A DNA stretch of 37,341 bases. Source: Pectobacterium brasiliense. Lineage in GTDB: Bacteria; Pseudomonadota; Gammaproteobacteria; Enterobacterales; Enterobacteriaceae. The stretch is taken from contig NZ_JACDSF010000016.1 of the NCBI RefSeq assembly GCF_013449685.1, forward strand, positions 1 through 37,341. Direction: 5' to 3'. Each line of letters starts with the position of its first letter. Position 1 is the stretch's first letter. A program made the position numbers and the translations under genes. The notes under the pieces were generated by a model that made no database searches, was not told the DNA's origin, and saw nothing but the letters and a program-made list of their open reading frames with translations. This document shows, in pieces, positions 10,301 to 18,797 of the stretch.

Positions 10301-11083
10301 GTGGTGGGTGAAGAGGCCAAGCGCCTGTTTGCCGATGCCAACGCGATGCTGGACGACTTGTCCGCACGCGGTGCGTTGAATCCGCGTGGTGTGGTGGGTT
10401 TATTCCCAGCGAACCGCGTTGGCGATGACGTAGTGCTTTATACCGATGAACGGCGTGAAACGGTGCTGTCAGTGAGCCACCATCTGCGTCAGCAGACGGA
10501 GAAAACCGACTTCCCGAACTACTGCCTGTCTGATTTTGTGGCACCGAAATCCAGCGGCAAGCCGGACTATCTCGGGGCCTTTGCGGTGACCGGTGGGCTG
10601 GAAGAAGATACGTTGGCCGAGCAGTGGGAAGCTCAGCATGATGATTACAACAAGATCATGGTGAAGGCGATCTCTGACCGTCTGGCGGAAGCCTTTGCGG
10701 AATACCTGCATGAGCGTGTGCGTAAAGTCTACTGGGGCTATGCGCCGAATGAGAACCTCAGTAATGAGCTGCTGATCCGCGAGAATTATCAGGGCATCCG
10801 TCCTGCACCGGGTTATCCGGCTTGCCCGGATCACACGGAAAAAGTGCAAATCTGGCAGTTGCTGGATGTGGAAAAGCATACCGGCATGAAGCTCACCGAA
10901 TCCTATGCCATGTGGCCGGGCGCGTCGGTATCCGGCTGGTACTTCAGCCATCCCGACAGCAAATACTTCGCCGTCGCGCAAATCCAGCACGATCAGGTAG
11001 AGGATTACGCGGTGCGTAAAGGGATGGATGTGAGTGAGGTGGAGCGCTGGCTGGCGCCGAATCTCGGCTATGATGCTGATTAA
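7400..11083 (+). CDS. metH: Cobalamin-dependent methionine synthase MetH
   Basis: Transfers a methyl group from 5-methyltetrahydrofolate through cobalamin to homocysteine, the last step of methionine synthesis. Domains in order: homocysteine-binding (about 1-325, with the zinc ligands GLNCALG and GGCCGST), pterin-binding (about 350-620, [15 protein letters not shown]), cobalamin-binding (about 650-890, with DVHDIGKN supplying the axial histidine) and the SAM-dependent reactivation domain (about 900-1227, [15 protein letters not shown]). The frame is open from 7223, but the conserved N-terminus begins [12 protein letters not shown] at a GTG at 7400. That start gives 1227 residues, exactly the E. 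coli length. GGGG at 7391-7394 is the weak ribosome site. The 177 bp of open frame upstream fall mostly within the palindromic repeat and are not coding. Confidence 0.97.
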   Translation: MSNRVDELRRQLAQRIMVLDGGMGTMIQGYRLQEADYRGERFADWPSDVKGNNDLLVLTRPQVISEIHDAYLEAGADILETNTFNATTIAMADYDMQALSAEINTVAAQLARASADKWTALTPDKPRYVAGVLGPTNRTASISPDVNDPAYRNVSFDQLVEAYRESTRALIAGGVDLIMIETIFDTLNAKAASFAVESEFEALGIELPVMISGTITDASGRTLSGQTTEAFYNSLRHSRPLSFGLNCALGPDELRQYVAELSRISECYVSAHPNAGLPNAFGEYDLDPADMAKHIGEWAQAGFLNIVGGCCGSTPAHIAAMAKVVEGVPPRQLPEISVACRLSGLEPLNIDANTLFVNVGERTNVTGSARFKRLIKEEKYNEALDVARQQVESGAQIIDINMDEGMLDAEAAMVRFLNLIAGEPDIARVPIMIDSSRWEVVEKGLQCIQGKGIVNSISMKEGVEAFVHHAKLVRRYGAAVVVMAFDEVGQADTRARKIEICRRAYRILTEDVGFPPEDIIFDPNIFAVATGIDEHNNYAVDFIEACADIKAQLPHAMISGGVSNVSFSFRGNDLVREAIHAVFLYYAIRNGMDMGIVNASQLAIYDDLPVELRDAVEDVILNRRSDATERMLDLAEKYRGSKTEDEGSKTQAEWRGWDVKKRLEYSLVKGITEFIELDTEEARQQATRPIEVIEGPLMDGMNVVGDLFGAGKMFLPQVVKSARVMKQAVAYLEPYIEASKDKGSSAGKVLLATVKGDVHDIGKNIVGVVLQCNNYEIIDLGVMVPTDKILKTAREENVDIIGLSGLITPSLDEMVNVAKEMERQGFTLPLLIGGATTSKAHTAVKIEQNYSGPTVYVQNASRSVGVVSALLSSAQYDDFVARTRKEYETVRIQHARKKPRTPPVTLEAARANASDLDWDNYTPPVAHRLGVQAVTASIETLRNYIDWTPFFMTWSLAGKYPRILEDEVVGEEAKRLFADANAMLDDLSARGALNPRGVVGLFPANRVGDDVVLYTDERRETVLSVSHHLRQQTEKTDFPNYCLSDFVAPKSSGKPDYLGAFAVTGGLEEDTLAEQWEAQHDDYNKIMVKAISDRLAEAFAEYLHERVRKVYWGYAPNENLSNELLIRENYQGIRPAPGYPACPDHTEKVQIWQLLDVEKHTGMKLTESYAMWPGASVSGWYFSHPDSKYFAVAQIQHDQVEDYAVRKGMDVSEVERWLAPNLGYDAD

Positions 11084-11190
11084 GTTTCGACGTAAGTCGA
11101 ATATGAAATATCAGCCCCAGAGATTTAGTCGTCTCAACTATGCCAACGAGGGGGCGTTTCGTACGTGATGAACCACATTATTTCTCTGTG

Positions 11191-11402
11191 GCACTAGCGC
11201 CACGCCCGCTCAGGGCGCTCAGTCGCCGCTGCCCTGAGAACCCAGGCTTTTTGGCGGAAATTATGCCGCTTTGCGGTTCCTTCGGCATTCGAGAACGCTA
11301 GTCGTGCCGCTAGTGACGCGCTCCCGGCGCGGCACTAGCTTTCGCAGCGTCCATGCTGCTCACACGGCGTTCTCGCTCGCCTCAGCATAATTTTTAACGC
11401 CA
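11191..11402. repeat. Large structured repeat, copy A (downstream of metH)
   Basis: This shares two conserved blocks with the segment at 18461-18740: CCAGGC..GGCGG-AATTATGCCGCT (11242-11270) and AGCTTTCGC-GCGTCCATGC-GCTCA (about 11337-11362), then CTCAGCATAATTTTT-ACGCC (11381-11401). Stems seen here: GTGGC/GCCAC (11188-11202), CTCAGGGC/GCCCTGAG (11209-11216 with 11231-11238), CGAGAACGC/GCGTTCTCG (11290-11298 with 11367-11375), and GTGCCGC/GCGGCAC (11304-11310 with 11329-11335), which GCTA/TAGC extends. The GGCG...ATTATGC edges are inverted copies of each other. The stretch 11084-11190 holds only a small hairpin (TTCGAC-GTAA-GTCGAA, 11086-11101) after the metH stop. No gene is seen between 11084 and 11632. 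Confidence 0.7.
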
Positions 11403-11476
11403 CTTGAAAAGCAAAACCGGTTAGCACACAGATGTTTTCTGCTTCTTAGCCTATCGCTATGCAAGATTGATTGTGA

Positions 11477-11491
11477 TGAGAATAGTTATCA
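11477..11491 (+). promoter_or_regulatory. Fur box upstream of the AraC-type regulator
   Basis: TGAGAATAGTTATCA matches the 7-1-7 Fur consensus TGATAAT-N-ATTATCA at 12 of 14 positions. It lies about 140 bp before the regulator gene and fits iron-repressed expression of a siderophore regulator. Confidence 0.65.
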
Positions 11492-11632
11492 GTCTTATTG
11501 ATGCGATTTCATGGTAATGGTAAGGTGAGCATCAATTAAGCAGAAAGCATTTTTCTGTTTTTATTCCACGCATTTCCGCTAACCGCTGGCCTGATTCTGG
11601 GCGTTAAACAGGATGAAGGTATCTCCCCGCTC

Positions 11633-12589
11633 ATGCTAAAACGACTCTTTTCCATTGAGGATTTCTTCGACATCGGTGAACGTTACGGGATTGATTACCA
11701 TTTCCCGCAGCTGTCGTCCTGCCGTGAGCGCGCGAAAGAAAAGCGTATCGTGGTGCAGGGCGATGTCGAAGAGATGACGCTGTCCTCTGGGATTTGCCTG
11801 ACGAATTCTAACGTGCAGGTGTTGCAGCCTTACGAATCGACGTCGTTGCACTGTTGCCCGTTTTATACGCTGGTGGTGCTGGAAGGGCGCGTCGCGCTGC
11901 GTCTGAACGGCAAGGAATTTGTTGTGCGGTCTGGTATGGCATTCAGCACTCGGCTGGGTGACCCGTTAGTCATGAACGCCAGTCACCTTGCGGATTGTCA
12001 TCTTCGCACCGTATCGCTGGGCATTTTCCCCACCACTTTTGCTTTGGATACGCTGTTGGGCTCGCTGCTGAACGAGTGGGAACAGGGCGGTAATCCGACA
12101 TTTCTATGGCAGGTTCCCAGCTATTTATTATCTGGGTTGCAGCACGCACTGGAAAATACCACTCCGGGGATATCGCGCCAGCTTATGCTGGAAGGCGTGA
12201 TGCTACAGCTGCTAGGGCAAGGCCTGTCATCCGGGCAACGTGGGGGAGAGCGGCGCGTATTGCCTCCGCCCGGCGAGCAGGATCGGCTGGAGAACGTTCG
12301 GCGGCTTCTGGCGCAACAGCCTGAAAAAGAGTACACCCTCAATGAATTGGCGCAGTTGGCCGCGATGAGCACCAGTAGCCTGCGTACCAAGTTTCGTCAG
12401 GCGTATGGTCATTCGGTCTTTGACTATCTGCGTGACTGCCGGCTGGAACTGGCTCGGCGCTATCTGGTGCAGGGATACAGCGTTCAGCAGGCGGCCTGGA
12501 TGTCGGGCTACCAGCACGCGACCAACTTTGCGACGGCTTTTCGGCGGCGTTACGGTATGGCGCCGAGCGATGCGCGCATGGTCATCTAG
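11633..12589 (+). CDS. AraC-family transcriptional regulator, PchR-like, linked to a siderophore receptor
   Basis: The 318-residue protein has a cupin-like N-terminal sensor (about 1-200, with a beta-rich core around VLEGRVALRLNGKEFVVRSG) and a C-terminal AraC DNA-binding domain (about 222-316). Its two helix-turn-helix motifs are LNELAQLAAMSTSSLRTKF and VQQAAWMSGYQHATNFATAF. The layout and neighbourhood match regulators such as PchR and YbtA, which bind a ferric siderophore and switch on the cognate receptor; that role is inferred. The next gene, 191 bp away on the same strand, is a siderophore receptor. A Fur box lies upstream and a 21-bp-period direct repeat lies between the two genes. The ribosome site is poor (AAGG 13 bp before the ATG). 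The ligand is unknown. Confidence 0.88.
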   Translation: MLKRLFSIEDFFDIGERYGIDYHFPQLSSCRERAKEKRIVVQGDVEEMTLSSGICLTNSNVQVLQPYESTSLHCCPFYTLVVLEGRVALRLNGKEFVVRSGMAFSTRLGDPLVMNASHLADCHLRTVSLGIFPTTFALDTLLGSLLNEWEQGGNPTFLWQVPSYLLSGLQHALENTTPGISRQLMLEGVMLQLLGQGLSSGQRGGERRVLPPPGEQDRLENVRRLLAQQPEKEYTLNELAQLAAMSTSSLRTKFRQAYGHSVFDYLRDCRLELARRYLVQGYSVQQAAWMSGYQHATNFATAFRRRYGMAPSDARMVI

Positions 12590-12680
12590 CATTTCCTTTC
12601 TTATCAATATCCTGAGCCTTATTTATGCCAGATATTGTCACTTGGCTGCCCGTTTGATGCTTTCTCGCTGAGTTCCCGTT

Positions 12681-12716
12681 TTGTCATTGTGCATACACAA
12701 GTTGTCACTGCGCATA
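12681..12716 (+). promoter_or_regulatory. Direct-repeat operator for the AraC-type regulator
   Basis: Two 15-bp direct repeats, TTGTCATTGTGCATA (12681-12695) and TTGTCACTGCGCATA (12702-12716), differ at two positions and start 21 bp apart, two turns of the helix. Same-face direct repeats are the standard AraC-family operator. A third partial half, TTGTCACTTG, occurs at 12635-12644. The pair ends 64 bp before the receptor gene, a sensible place for an activator. Confidence 0.65.
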
Positions 12717-12739
12717 GCTATCGCAAGACTAAAAACGGT

Positions 12740-12752
12740 AATAATTCTTATT
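12740..12752 (+). promoter_or_regulatory. Fur-like site upstream of the siderophore receptor
   Basis: AATAATTCTTATT resembles the 6-1-6 Fur core GATAAT-N-ATTATC at 9 of 12 positions, in an AT-rich stretch 28 bp before the start codon. A Fur site is expected before this type of gene, but this match is only fair. Confidence 0.4.
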
Positions 12753-12780
12753 TACAATAATAAGGTCTGTGGAGATTCCC

Positions 12781-14892
12781 ATGTTCAGAAAAACGCGGCT
12801 GGCGCTGGTGGTTGGCTGTTTTACCAGTGGATTAACGGTGCCGGCACTGGCGCAGGATACGCCATCCTCTTCTTCTCAGGGTGATACGTTAATCGTGACG
12901 TCTCAAACGCAACGCGGCGCGACGAAGCTGGAAACGCCCGATATTGAGACTCCTCAGGCCGTTTCTATCATTACGCGCGAGCAGATTCAGGAACAGGGGG
13001 CGACCAGCGTTCGTCAGGCGGTCGGCTATACGCCGGGCGTGTACAACAACCAAATCGGCGCGTCCAACCGCTTTGACTACATGGTGCTGCGCGGCTTTTC
13101 CGACGGCAGCCTCGATAACGTCTATCTCGACGGGCTGAAGATGATGGGGGATACCAACTCCCATAGCTCGCTGGTTATCGATCCCTGGTTTCTCGACAGT
13201 ATTGAAGTAGTCAGAGGCCCAGCATCCGTCCTCTACGGGCGTTCTTCTCCGGGTGGGATTGTGGCGCTGAATTCCCGTCAACCGTCGTTCGATCGCAGCG
13301 GACAGATCAAGTTGTTTGCAGGCAACAATGCCCAGCGCGGTGCGGCGTTTGACGTTACCGGTCCGCTGGATGATGACGAACGTTTTTCATTTCGTCTGGG
13401 TGGGATGGTGCGTGAGGCGGATACCCAATTTGGGCCGCTGAAAGAAGAACGCTATGCGATTGCACCTAGCCTGCTGTGGCGGATTTCCGACAAGACCCGC
13501 CTGGAGTTTATGGCGTACCTGCAACGCGATCCAGAAGGCGGCAGTCACTCGGGGTTGCCGTATGACGGTACGGTGGTCGCGCACAACGGGCGGAAAATCT
13601 CGAACACCTTCTATGAAGGGGAAGAGAATGATGAGAAATACGACCGTAAGCAAAACATGGTGGGATACAACGTTGAACACGGTTTTGATAGCGGCTGGGC
13701 GGTGCGCCAAAAAGTGCGTTATCTGCGTACCAAAGTGCATTTGGATCAGGTGTACGCCTATGGCTGGACGCAGCCGACCGCCGATACGCTGACCCGTTAT
13801 TACTCGGGTTCCCGTGAGTCGCTGTCTGCGCTAACGTTAGATAATCAGCTCGATGGTAGCGTGGATACCGGAGCGGTTAACCACCGCCTGCTGGTAGGGA
13901 TCGACTATCAGCAGCGTAATAATAATGTGGACTGGCCTTCGGGTTCCTTCCCAGCGCTCGACGCGTTTAATCCCGTTTACGGTTCAGGCCCATCAGCAAT
14001 GTACGCGAGTACGCTTGAAAAGCATAAGCTGCAACAGACGGGGCTCTATCTACAAGATCAAATGAGCTGGGAGCGCTGGCGCTTAACGCTGGGCGGTCGT
14101 CACGATCAGGTAAAAATCACCAATATTAGTAAGAATAGCGGCAGCCGTGGCGAGTTGGATAAGAACAATTTCAGTTCACGCGCCGCGTTGCTCTACCTGT
14201 TTGATAATGGAATAGCACCTTATATGAGCTATTCCACTGCCTTCACGCCGACCAGTTTTGCTGATGCAAATGGCAACATCCTCGAACCGATGAAAGGCAA
14301 ACAGTGGGAAGCTGGGGTGAAATATCAGCCTGAAGGATCGCAGAACCAATATAGCCTGTCGGTATTCCGTATTAATCAGAAAAATGTCGCCACGAAAAAT
14401 CAGCCCAGCGATCCGTATCGTTCCATCGGTGAAATCGAGTCGGAAGGGGTGGAGTTGGAGGCGGTGAGCCACATTACTGAAAACCTTCGCTTGCAAGCGG
14501 CGTATACCTATACCGATATCCGCTATAAGAAAAGTGATGATGTGAGTGAGCAAGGGAAGCGTGCGGTGTATGCGCCGCGCAATCAGGCCAGCGCCTGGGC
14601 CAGCTATGATGTGAAAAGCGGTCCACTGGATGGCCTGACCATGGGTTCCGGTGTGCGTTACGTGAACGGCGTGACCTCCGATCGTGCCAACACCCACACG
14701 CTGCCGTCTTACACGCTGGTGGATATGGCAGTGGGATACGATCTCTCGAAGGTCGGTCTGAAAGGGCTAAGTGCACAGCTTAACGTCAATAACCTGACCG
14801 ATAAACGCTACGTGGCTTCCTGTAACTCGCTGGAGTTCTGTTACTTCGGTGCCGAACGCAGCGTAGTCGGCAGCGTCTCTTACTCGTTCTGA
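12781..14892 (+). CDS. TonB-dependent outer-membrane siderophore receptor, FhuA/FoxA/FcuA type
   Basis: Outer-membrane gated channel importing a ferric siderophore, driven by TonB. The ATG at 12781 has GGAGA 5 bp before it (12771-12775); an in-frame GTG four codons earlier is less likely. The 703-residue product has a signal peptide cut after ALA (about residue 24), a TonB box DTLIVT (35-40), a plug domain (about 55-160, VLRGFSDGSLDNVYLDGLK and VEVVRGPASVLYGR-like EVVRGPASVLYGRSSPGG) and a 22-strand barrel ending in aromatic Phe (SVSYSF). The C-terminal CNSLEFCYFGAERSVVGS pattern with paired cysteines matches hydroxamate receptors such as FhuA and FoxA. Ferrichrome or ferrioxamine is therefore a guess at the ligand. 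No ABC transporter or biosynthesis gene is adjacent. Confidence 0.92.
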   Translation: MFRKTRLALVVGCFTSGLTVPALAQDTPSSSSQGDTLIVTSQTQRGATKLETPDIETPQAVSIITREQIQEQGATSVRQAVGYTPGVYNNQIGASNRFDYMVLRGFSDGSLDNVYLDGLKMMGDTNSHSSLVIDPWFLDSIEVVRGPASVLYGRSSPGGIVALNSRQPSFDRSGQIKLFAGNNAQRGAAFDVTGPLDDDERFSFRLGGMVREADTQFGPLKEERYAIAPSLLWRISDKTRLEFMAYLQRDPEGGSHSGLPYDGTVVAHNGRKISNTFYEGEENDEKYDRKQNMVGYNVEHGFDSGWAVRQKVRYLRTKVHLDQVYAYGWTQPTADTLTRYYSGSRESLSALTLDNQLDGSVDTGAVNHRLLVGIDYQQRNNNVDWPSGSFPALDAFNPVYGSGPSAMYASTLEKHKLQQTGLYLQDQMSWERWRLTLGGRHDQVKITNISKNSGSRGELDKNNFSSRAALLYLFDNGIAPYMSYSTAFTPTSFADANGNILEPMKGKQWEAGVKYQPEGSQNQYSLSVFRINQKNVATKNQPSDPYRSIGEIESEGVELEAVSHITENLRLQAAYTYTDIRYKKSDDVSEQGKRAVYAPRNQASAWASYDVKSGPLDGLTMGSGVRYVNGVTSDRANTHTLPSYTLVDMAVGYDLSKVGLKGLSAQLNVNNLTDKRYVASCNSLEFCYFGAERSVVGSVSYSF

Positions 14893-14917
14893 TCGCGTGT
14901 TTTGCAGCACTAAAACG

Positions 14918-14941
14918 AAAGCCGGGTTTCCCCGGCTTTTT
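14918..14941. terminator. Bidirectional terminator after the receptor gene
   Basis: A perfect 9-bp stem AAAGCCGGG (14918-14926) / CCCGGCTTT (14931-14939) closes a TTTC loop. A T-run follows on the plus strand, and A-rich sequence precedes it that gives a T-run on the other strand. It separates two convergent genes. Confidence 0.88.
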
Positions 14942-14963
14942 CACATCATGTATTCGCTAACGA

Positions 14964-16418
14964 TCAATACAGGCCAATCGCTTTCCACCACAGTAGACCC
15001 GCGCTCATGAAGATCGCCTGATTCACCAGACTGACGACGAAGCCAGTGCGCCACCAGATGGCGGTGGGCACGTATCCCGCGCCGAACAGAATGGGGCCGC
15101 GTGCGTGGGTATATTGTGTCAGTGAGCAGTACAGGCTGCTGGTAAACGCCAGCATGAATGCCATTGGCACCGCCGGAATGTTCAGGTTGATCCCGACACC
15201 GAGGAACACCGCAAAAAGCGCGGCGATCTGTGCATTGCCGCTGGCGAAGAAATAGTGGGTGTAGAAATAGGCTGCATTCAGCAGCAACAGTACCAAGACC
15301 CAACTGGTTCCCTGCATTAAGTGGCCGATGTTGCTGCCGATGAGATCGCCAAACCAGTTGGTGAAGCCGAGCTTTTTCAACTGATTCGCCATCATCAGCA
15401 GGGCGGCGAACCAAATCAGCGTATCCCAGGCGCCTTTCTCGCTCTTCACGTCTTCCCAGCTCAATACGCCGGTTAACAGCAGAAAAGACAGCCCGACGAA
15501 CGAAGCCGTCGTGGCATCTACGCCTAATTTGTCGCCAAAAATCCACAGTACTAACAGCAGGACAACGGTGAAGGCCATCAACCATTCACCGCGGCTCATG
15601 TTGCCCATTTTTGCCAGTTCGGCGACGGCCAGTTTTGGTGCATCTGGCGTATGGCGAATTTCTGGTTTGGTCAGCCAGTAGACGAGCAAGGGGACAACGG
15701 CCAGAGAAATCAGACAAGGTACCAGCGCCGCCAGAAACCAGCTTCCCCACGTGATGGTCACGCCCGCGTTGGCCGCCAGTTTTACCGCCAGCAGGTTGCC
15801 GGTGTAAGCAGTCATAAACAGCGAAGCGGTCACATCGTTAACGTTACCGATACAGGTAATGAGGAAGGTGCCAATCTTGCTGCGTGAGGCATCTTCCGGT
15901 TTGGAGTCGAAGCTACGGGACAGCGAATCGGCAATGGGATAAATAATCCCGCCGCAGCGTGCGGTGTTGCTCGGCATCGCGGGGGAAAGCACCAGATCGG
16001 CAAAGGCCAGACCGTAAGCCAGACCCAGCGTGCGTTTTCCCAACATACGGATCATCTGCAAGGCGATGCGGCGACCCAGCCCTGTTTTGATAAAGCCGCG
16101 CGCGATCATGAAAGCGACAACAATCAGCCAGATCAGCGAGCTGTTCAGGTCGCTGAGTGCGGTTTGTATCGCGCCGCTGGCCGTTGTATCTCCCGCGGCG
16201 TACGTTAGCGCAAAGAGCGTGATACTGATAATACCGATAGCCCCAATCGGGAGAACGTTCGCGACAATGCTCACGATCGTGGCGACGAAAAGGACGGCAG
16301 AGTGCCAAGCGGCGGGGCTTAAGCCAGTTGGGGGTTCCATTTGCCAAAGAAAGGCGGCGATGGCGAGAATAATGATTAGCGGAAGCCAGTTCAGTCCATA
16401 CGAGGTTTTCGTCTTCAT
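14964..16418 (-). CDS. DASS-family anion transporter (di/tricarboxylate:sodium symporter or antiporter)
   Basis: Inner-membrane carrier of the divalent anion:Na+ symporter family (CitT, TtdT and YbhI in E. coli; plastid 2-oxoglutarate/malate translocator). The 484-residue length and roughly 12-14 hydrophobic segments fit. The two substrate/sodium motifs of the inverted repeats are visible as SPAMPSNTARCGGI (about residue 145) and SLTQYTHARGPILFG (about 435). The start ATG has AAGGA at 16425-16429, 6 bp upstream. It stands alone, convergent with the siderophore receptor and divergent from the yjbB-type gene, and no citrate or tartrate enzymes adjoin it. The substrate (citrate, tartrate, malate, 2-oxoglutarate or succinate) cannot be told from sequence. 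Confidence 0.9.
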   Translation of the reverse strand: MKTKTSYGLNWLPLIIILAIAAFLWQMEPPTGLSPAAWHSAVLFVATIVSIVANVLPIGAIGIISITLFALTYAAGDTTASGAIQTALSDLNSSLIWLIVVAFMIARGFIKTGLGRRIALQMIRMLGKRTLGLAYGLAFADLVLSPAMPSNTARCGGIIYPIADSLSRSFDSKPEDASRSKIGTFLITCIGNVNDVTASLFMTAYTGNLLAVKLAANAGVTITWGSWFLAALVPCLISLAVVPLLVYWLTKPEIRHTPDAPKLAVAELAKMGNMSRGEWLMAFTVVLLLVLWIFGDKLGVDATTASFVGLSFLLLTGVLSWEDVKSEKGAWDTLIWFAALLMMANQLKKLGFTNWFGDLIGSNIGHLMQGTSWVLVLLLLNAAYFYTHYFFASGNAQIAALFAVFLGVGINLNIPAVPMAFMLAFTSSLYCSLTQYTHARGPILFGAGYVPTAIWWRTGFVVSLVNQAIFMSAGLLWWKAIGLY

Positions 16419-16724
16419 CCATTTTCCTTACTTATGGCTAGCAGAGCGGTACGGGTATATAACCCATAGGAGTTATAGGGATAAAGAGAGCATAGCGCTA
16501 ACTGGGGAAGGCGTGAGGTAAAATTATCGGCTTATTGATTTGGATTCTGTTTTTTAAATATTGTCAGTTAAGTAATTTTTATCATTAGTTGATTGGTGGG
16601 CGATTTTGCTGTGGCGCGGGCTGTCTCGCAGTAAGGTCCGCCAACATCTGGTAAGATGGTCATTCATTACGTCATCAACACCTTCTATTTCATCAACACA
16701 CGTTTAGCTGGAGGCGCGGACTTT
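16419..16724. other. Divergent intergenic region without a gene
   Basis: This 306-bp stretch between the divergent DASS and yjbB-type genes must hold both promoters. I see a small palindrome (GGGT-ATATA-ACCC, 16453-16465) and AT-rich sequence at 16520-16590, but no convincing promoter pair. The stretch 16656-16724 is open in the yjbB frame but probably precedes its true start. Confidence 0.5.
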
Positions 16725-18371
16725 TTGTTAACACTGCTGAATCTCCTTTCTGCGATTGCGTTACTGGTGTGGGGCACTCATATTGTTCGCACTGGTATCA
16801 TGCGAGTTTATGGCACCCAGTTACGGCGGGTTCTCAGCGATAGCGTTGAGAAAAAACCGTTGGCTTTTATGGCCGGCATTGGCGTAACCGCGCTGGTGCA
16901 GAGCAGCAATGCGACCGCGTTGCTGACGACCTCTTTTGTCTCACAGGGGCTGGTGGCATTAACGCCTGCGCTAGTGATTATTCTCGGGGCGGATGTCGGT
17001 ACGGCACTGATGGTGCGAATTCTGACGTTCGATCTGTCCTGGCTTTCTCCGCTGCTGATTTTTCTGGGCGTGATATTTTTCCTCAGCCGTAAGCAGACGC
17101 GGGTGGGACAGGTTGGTCGCGTGGCGATTGGGCTCGGGCTGATTTTGCTGGCGCTGGAAATGATTGTCGTAGCAGCAGCCCCGATCACGCAAACGTCGGG
17201 TGTCAAGGTGCTGTTTTCCTCGTTAACGGGTGACGTCATGCTGGATGCACTGGCTGGCGCGCTGTTTGCGGTGATTACCTATTCCAGTCTGGCAGCGGTG
17301 CTACTGACGGCAACCTTGACGGCAAGCGGTGTGATCTCGCTGGAAGTGGCGATGTGTCTGGTCATTGGTGCCAATCTGGGCAGCGGGTTACTGACGATGA
17401 TGAGCACCTCGACGCAGAATGCGGCAGGCCGACGCGTGGCGCTCGGCAGCATGCTGTTCAAGCTGATAGGCTGTTTGGTCGTGTTGCCGCTGGTCGAGCC
17501 GCTTTCGCGCTGGCTGACACGTATTCCGCTGGGTGCCGAAGAACTGGTGATCTATTTCCATCTGTTCTACAACCTGATTCGCTGTCTGCTACTGATCCCG
17601 CTTACCGGCGTGGTGGCGCGACTGTCCTGCGTGATGATTGCTGATTCGCCGCAAGTCGATCTCCAGATGAAACCGCGCCATCTGGACACCAGCTCGCTGG
17701 ATACGCCGGCGCTCGCGCTGGCCAACGCTGCGCGGGAAACGCTGCGTATTGGCGATGTGCTGGAGCAAATGCTGCGTTTGTACCGTGAAGTCTTGCAGGG
17801 CGACCATATGCAGCGGCGGGAGATTCGTCGACTCGATGATGATGTCGATATCCTTTACACCGCGATTAAGCTCTATTTGGCGCAGATTCAGAAAGACGGC
17901 TTGGATGAGCGAGATTCCCGACGCTGGGCTGAGGTGATCGAAGTGGCGCTGAATCTGGAGCAGGCAGGGGATATCATCGAACGCATGGCAGATGACATTG
18001 CCAATCATTCCTCCGGCGTACGCATGGCGTTTTCCGCACAGGGGCTGGAGGAGTTGAACCATCTGCATGAACAGATGCTGGCGAATCTGCGTCTGGGACT
18101 CTCGGTTTTCCTGTCGGAGGATGTCACCAGCGCGAAACGCCTGCGCCGTGCCAAACACCGCTTCCGCATTATGAACCGCCGTTATGCCCATGCGCATGTC
18201 GATCGCTTACATCAGCACAATGTACAGAGTCTGGAAACCAGTTCGCTCCATTTGAGCTTACTCGGGGATATGAACCGACTGAATTCCCTGTTCTGTGCGG
18301 TAGCGTATAACGTCTTGATTGTGCAGCAGGAAGGGGACGAAGAACGCGAAGAGTCACCGCTGACGCTGTGA
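16725..18371 (+). CDS. yjbB: Na+/phosphate cotransporter-family protein YjbB
   Basis: Inner-membrane protein of the Na/Pi-cotransporter (NptA/YjbB) family; in E. coli YjbB acts mainly in phosphate export. Two inverted Na/Pi repeats show the paired motifs GIGVTALVQSSNAT and AVITYSSLAAVLLTATLTASG. The C-terminal third (about 330-530) is a cytoplasmic PhoU-like helical domain. The frame is open from an ATG at 16656, but the conserved N-terminus LLTLLNLLSAIALLVWGTH begins at a TTG at 16725, with CTGGAGG at 16708-16714 10 bp upstream. That start gives 548 residues against 543 in E. coli, so I choose it; the longer form would add 23 residues. A dyad (CTCTTAG/CTAAGAG, 18385-18391 with 18409-18415) follows the stop. 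Confidence 0.93.
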   Translation: MLTLLNLLSAIALLVWGTHIVRTGIMRVYGTQLRRVLSDSVEKKPLAFMAGIGVTALVQSSNATALLTTSFVSQGLVALTPALVIILGADVGTALMVRILTFDLSWLSPLLIFLGVIFFLSRKQTRVGQVGRVAIGLGLILLALEMIVVAAAPITQTSGVKVLFSSLTGDVMLDALAGALFAVITYSSLAAVLLTATLTASGVISLEVAMCLVIGANLGSGLLTMMSTSTQNAAGRRVALGSMLFKLIGCLVVLPLVEPLSRWLTRIPLGAEELVIYFHLFYNLIRCLLLIPLTGVVARLSCVMIADSPQVDLQMKPRHLDTSSLDTPALALANAARETLRIGDVLEQMLRLYREVLQGDHMQRREIRRLDDDVDILYTAIKLYLAQIQKDGLDERDSRRWAEVIEVALNLEQAGDIIERMADDIANHSSGVRMAFSAQGLEELNHLHEQMLANLRLGLSVFLSEDVTSAKRLRRAKHRFRIMNRRYAHAHVDRLHQHNVQSLETSSLHLSLLGDMNRLNSLFCAVAYNVLIVQQEGDEEREESPLTL

Positions 18372-18460
18372 TCCTTTGGAGGCTCTCTTAGTTATATTTT
18401 TATGCAGGCTAAGAGGTGGTTTCGTGCGCGATAATGCTGCCATTTTCCTGCTACTTCATA

Positions 18461-18740
18461 GCACGCGCCCGACACGGGACGGCTCAAACGCCGCTCGCCC
18501 CGTGGCTCCAGGCTTTTCGGCGGGAATTATGCCGCTGACGCGGTACCTTCGTCGATATCAGGCTTAACGGACCGCTTGCGACACGCTTACTCGCCCCATA
18601 AATGGAGCTCGCCCTTCGGGCCAGCACAAGTGCTGTTCAAAAACGTCTCTGACGTTTTTGTCCGGCGTGGCGCAAGCTTTCGCCGCGTCCATGCGGCTCA
18701 TCCTAAGCCCGCTATCTCCTCAGCATAATTTTTTACGCCG
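18461..18740. repeat. Large structured repeat, copy B (between yjbB and lysC)
   Basis: This shares the blocks CCAGGC..GGCGG-AATTATGCCGCT (18508-18536), ACCTTCG (18545-18551), AGCTTTCGC-GCGTCCATGC-GCTCA (about 18675-18700) and CTCAGCATAATTTTTTACGCC (18719-18739) with copy A, in the same order and orientation. Its stems sit at equivalent places with different bases: CACGGG/CCCGTG (18473-18478 with 18499-18504) and GGCTTA/TAAGCC (18561-18566 with 18704-18709), flanked by GATA/TATC. Extra hairpins fill the middle: GCCC-TTC-GGGC (18611-18621), AGCAC-AA-GTGCT (18623-18634) and a perfect 9-bp AAAAACGTC/GACGTTTTT (18639-18659). Nothing in it looks coding. The 426-bp gap 18372-18797 has no gene. Confidence 0.7.
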
Positions 18741-18797
18741 GATAACGTCAAAGCCCGCGATGCCTCTGTATTGGTGACTAATAAACAGAGAGCGAAC

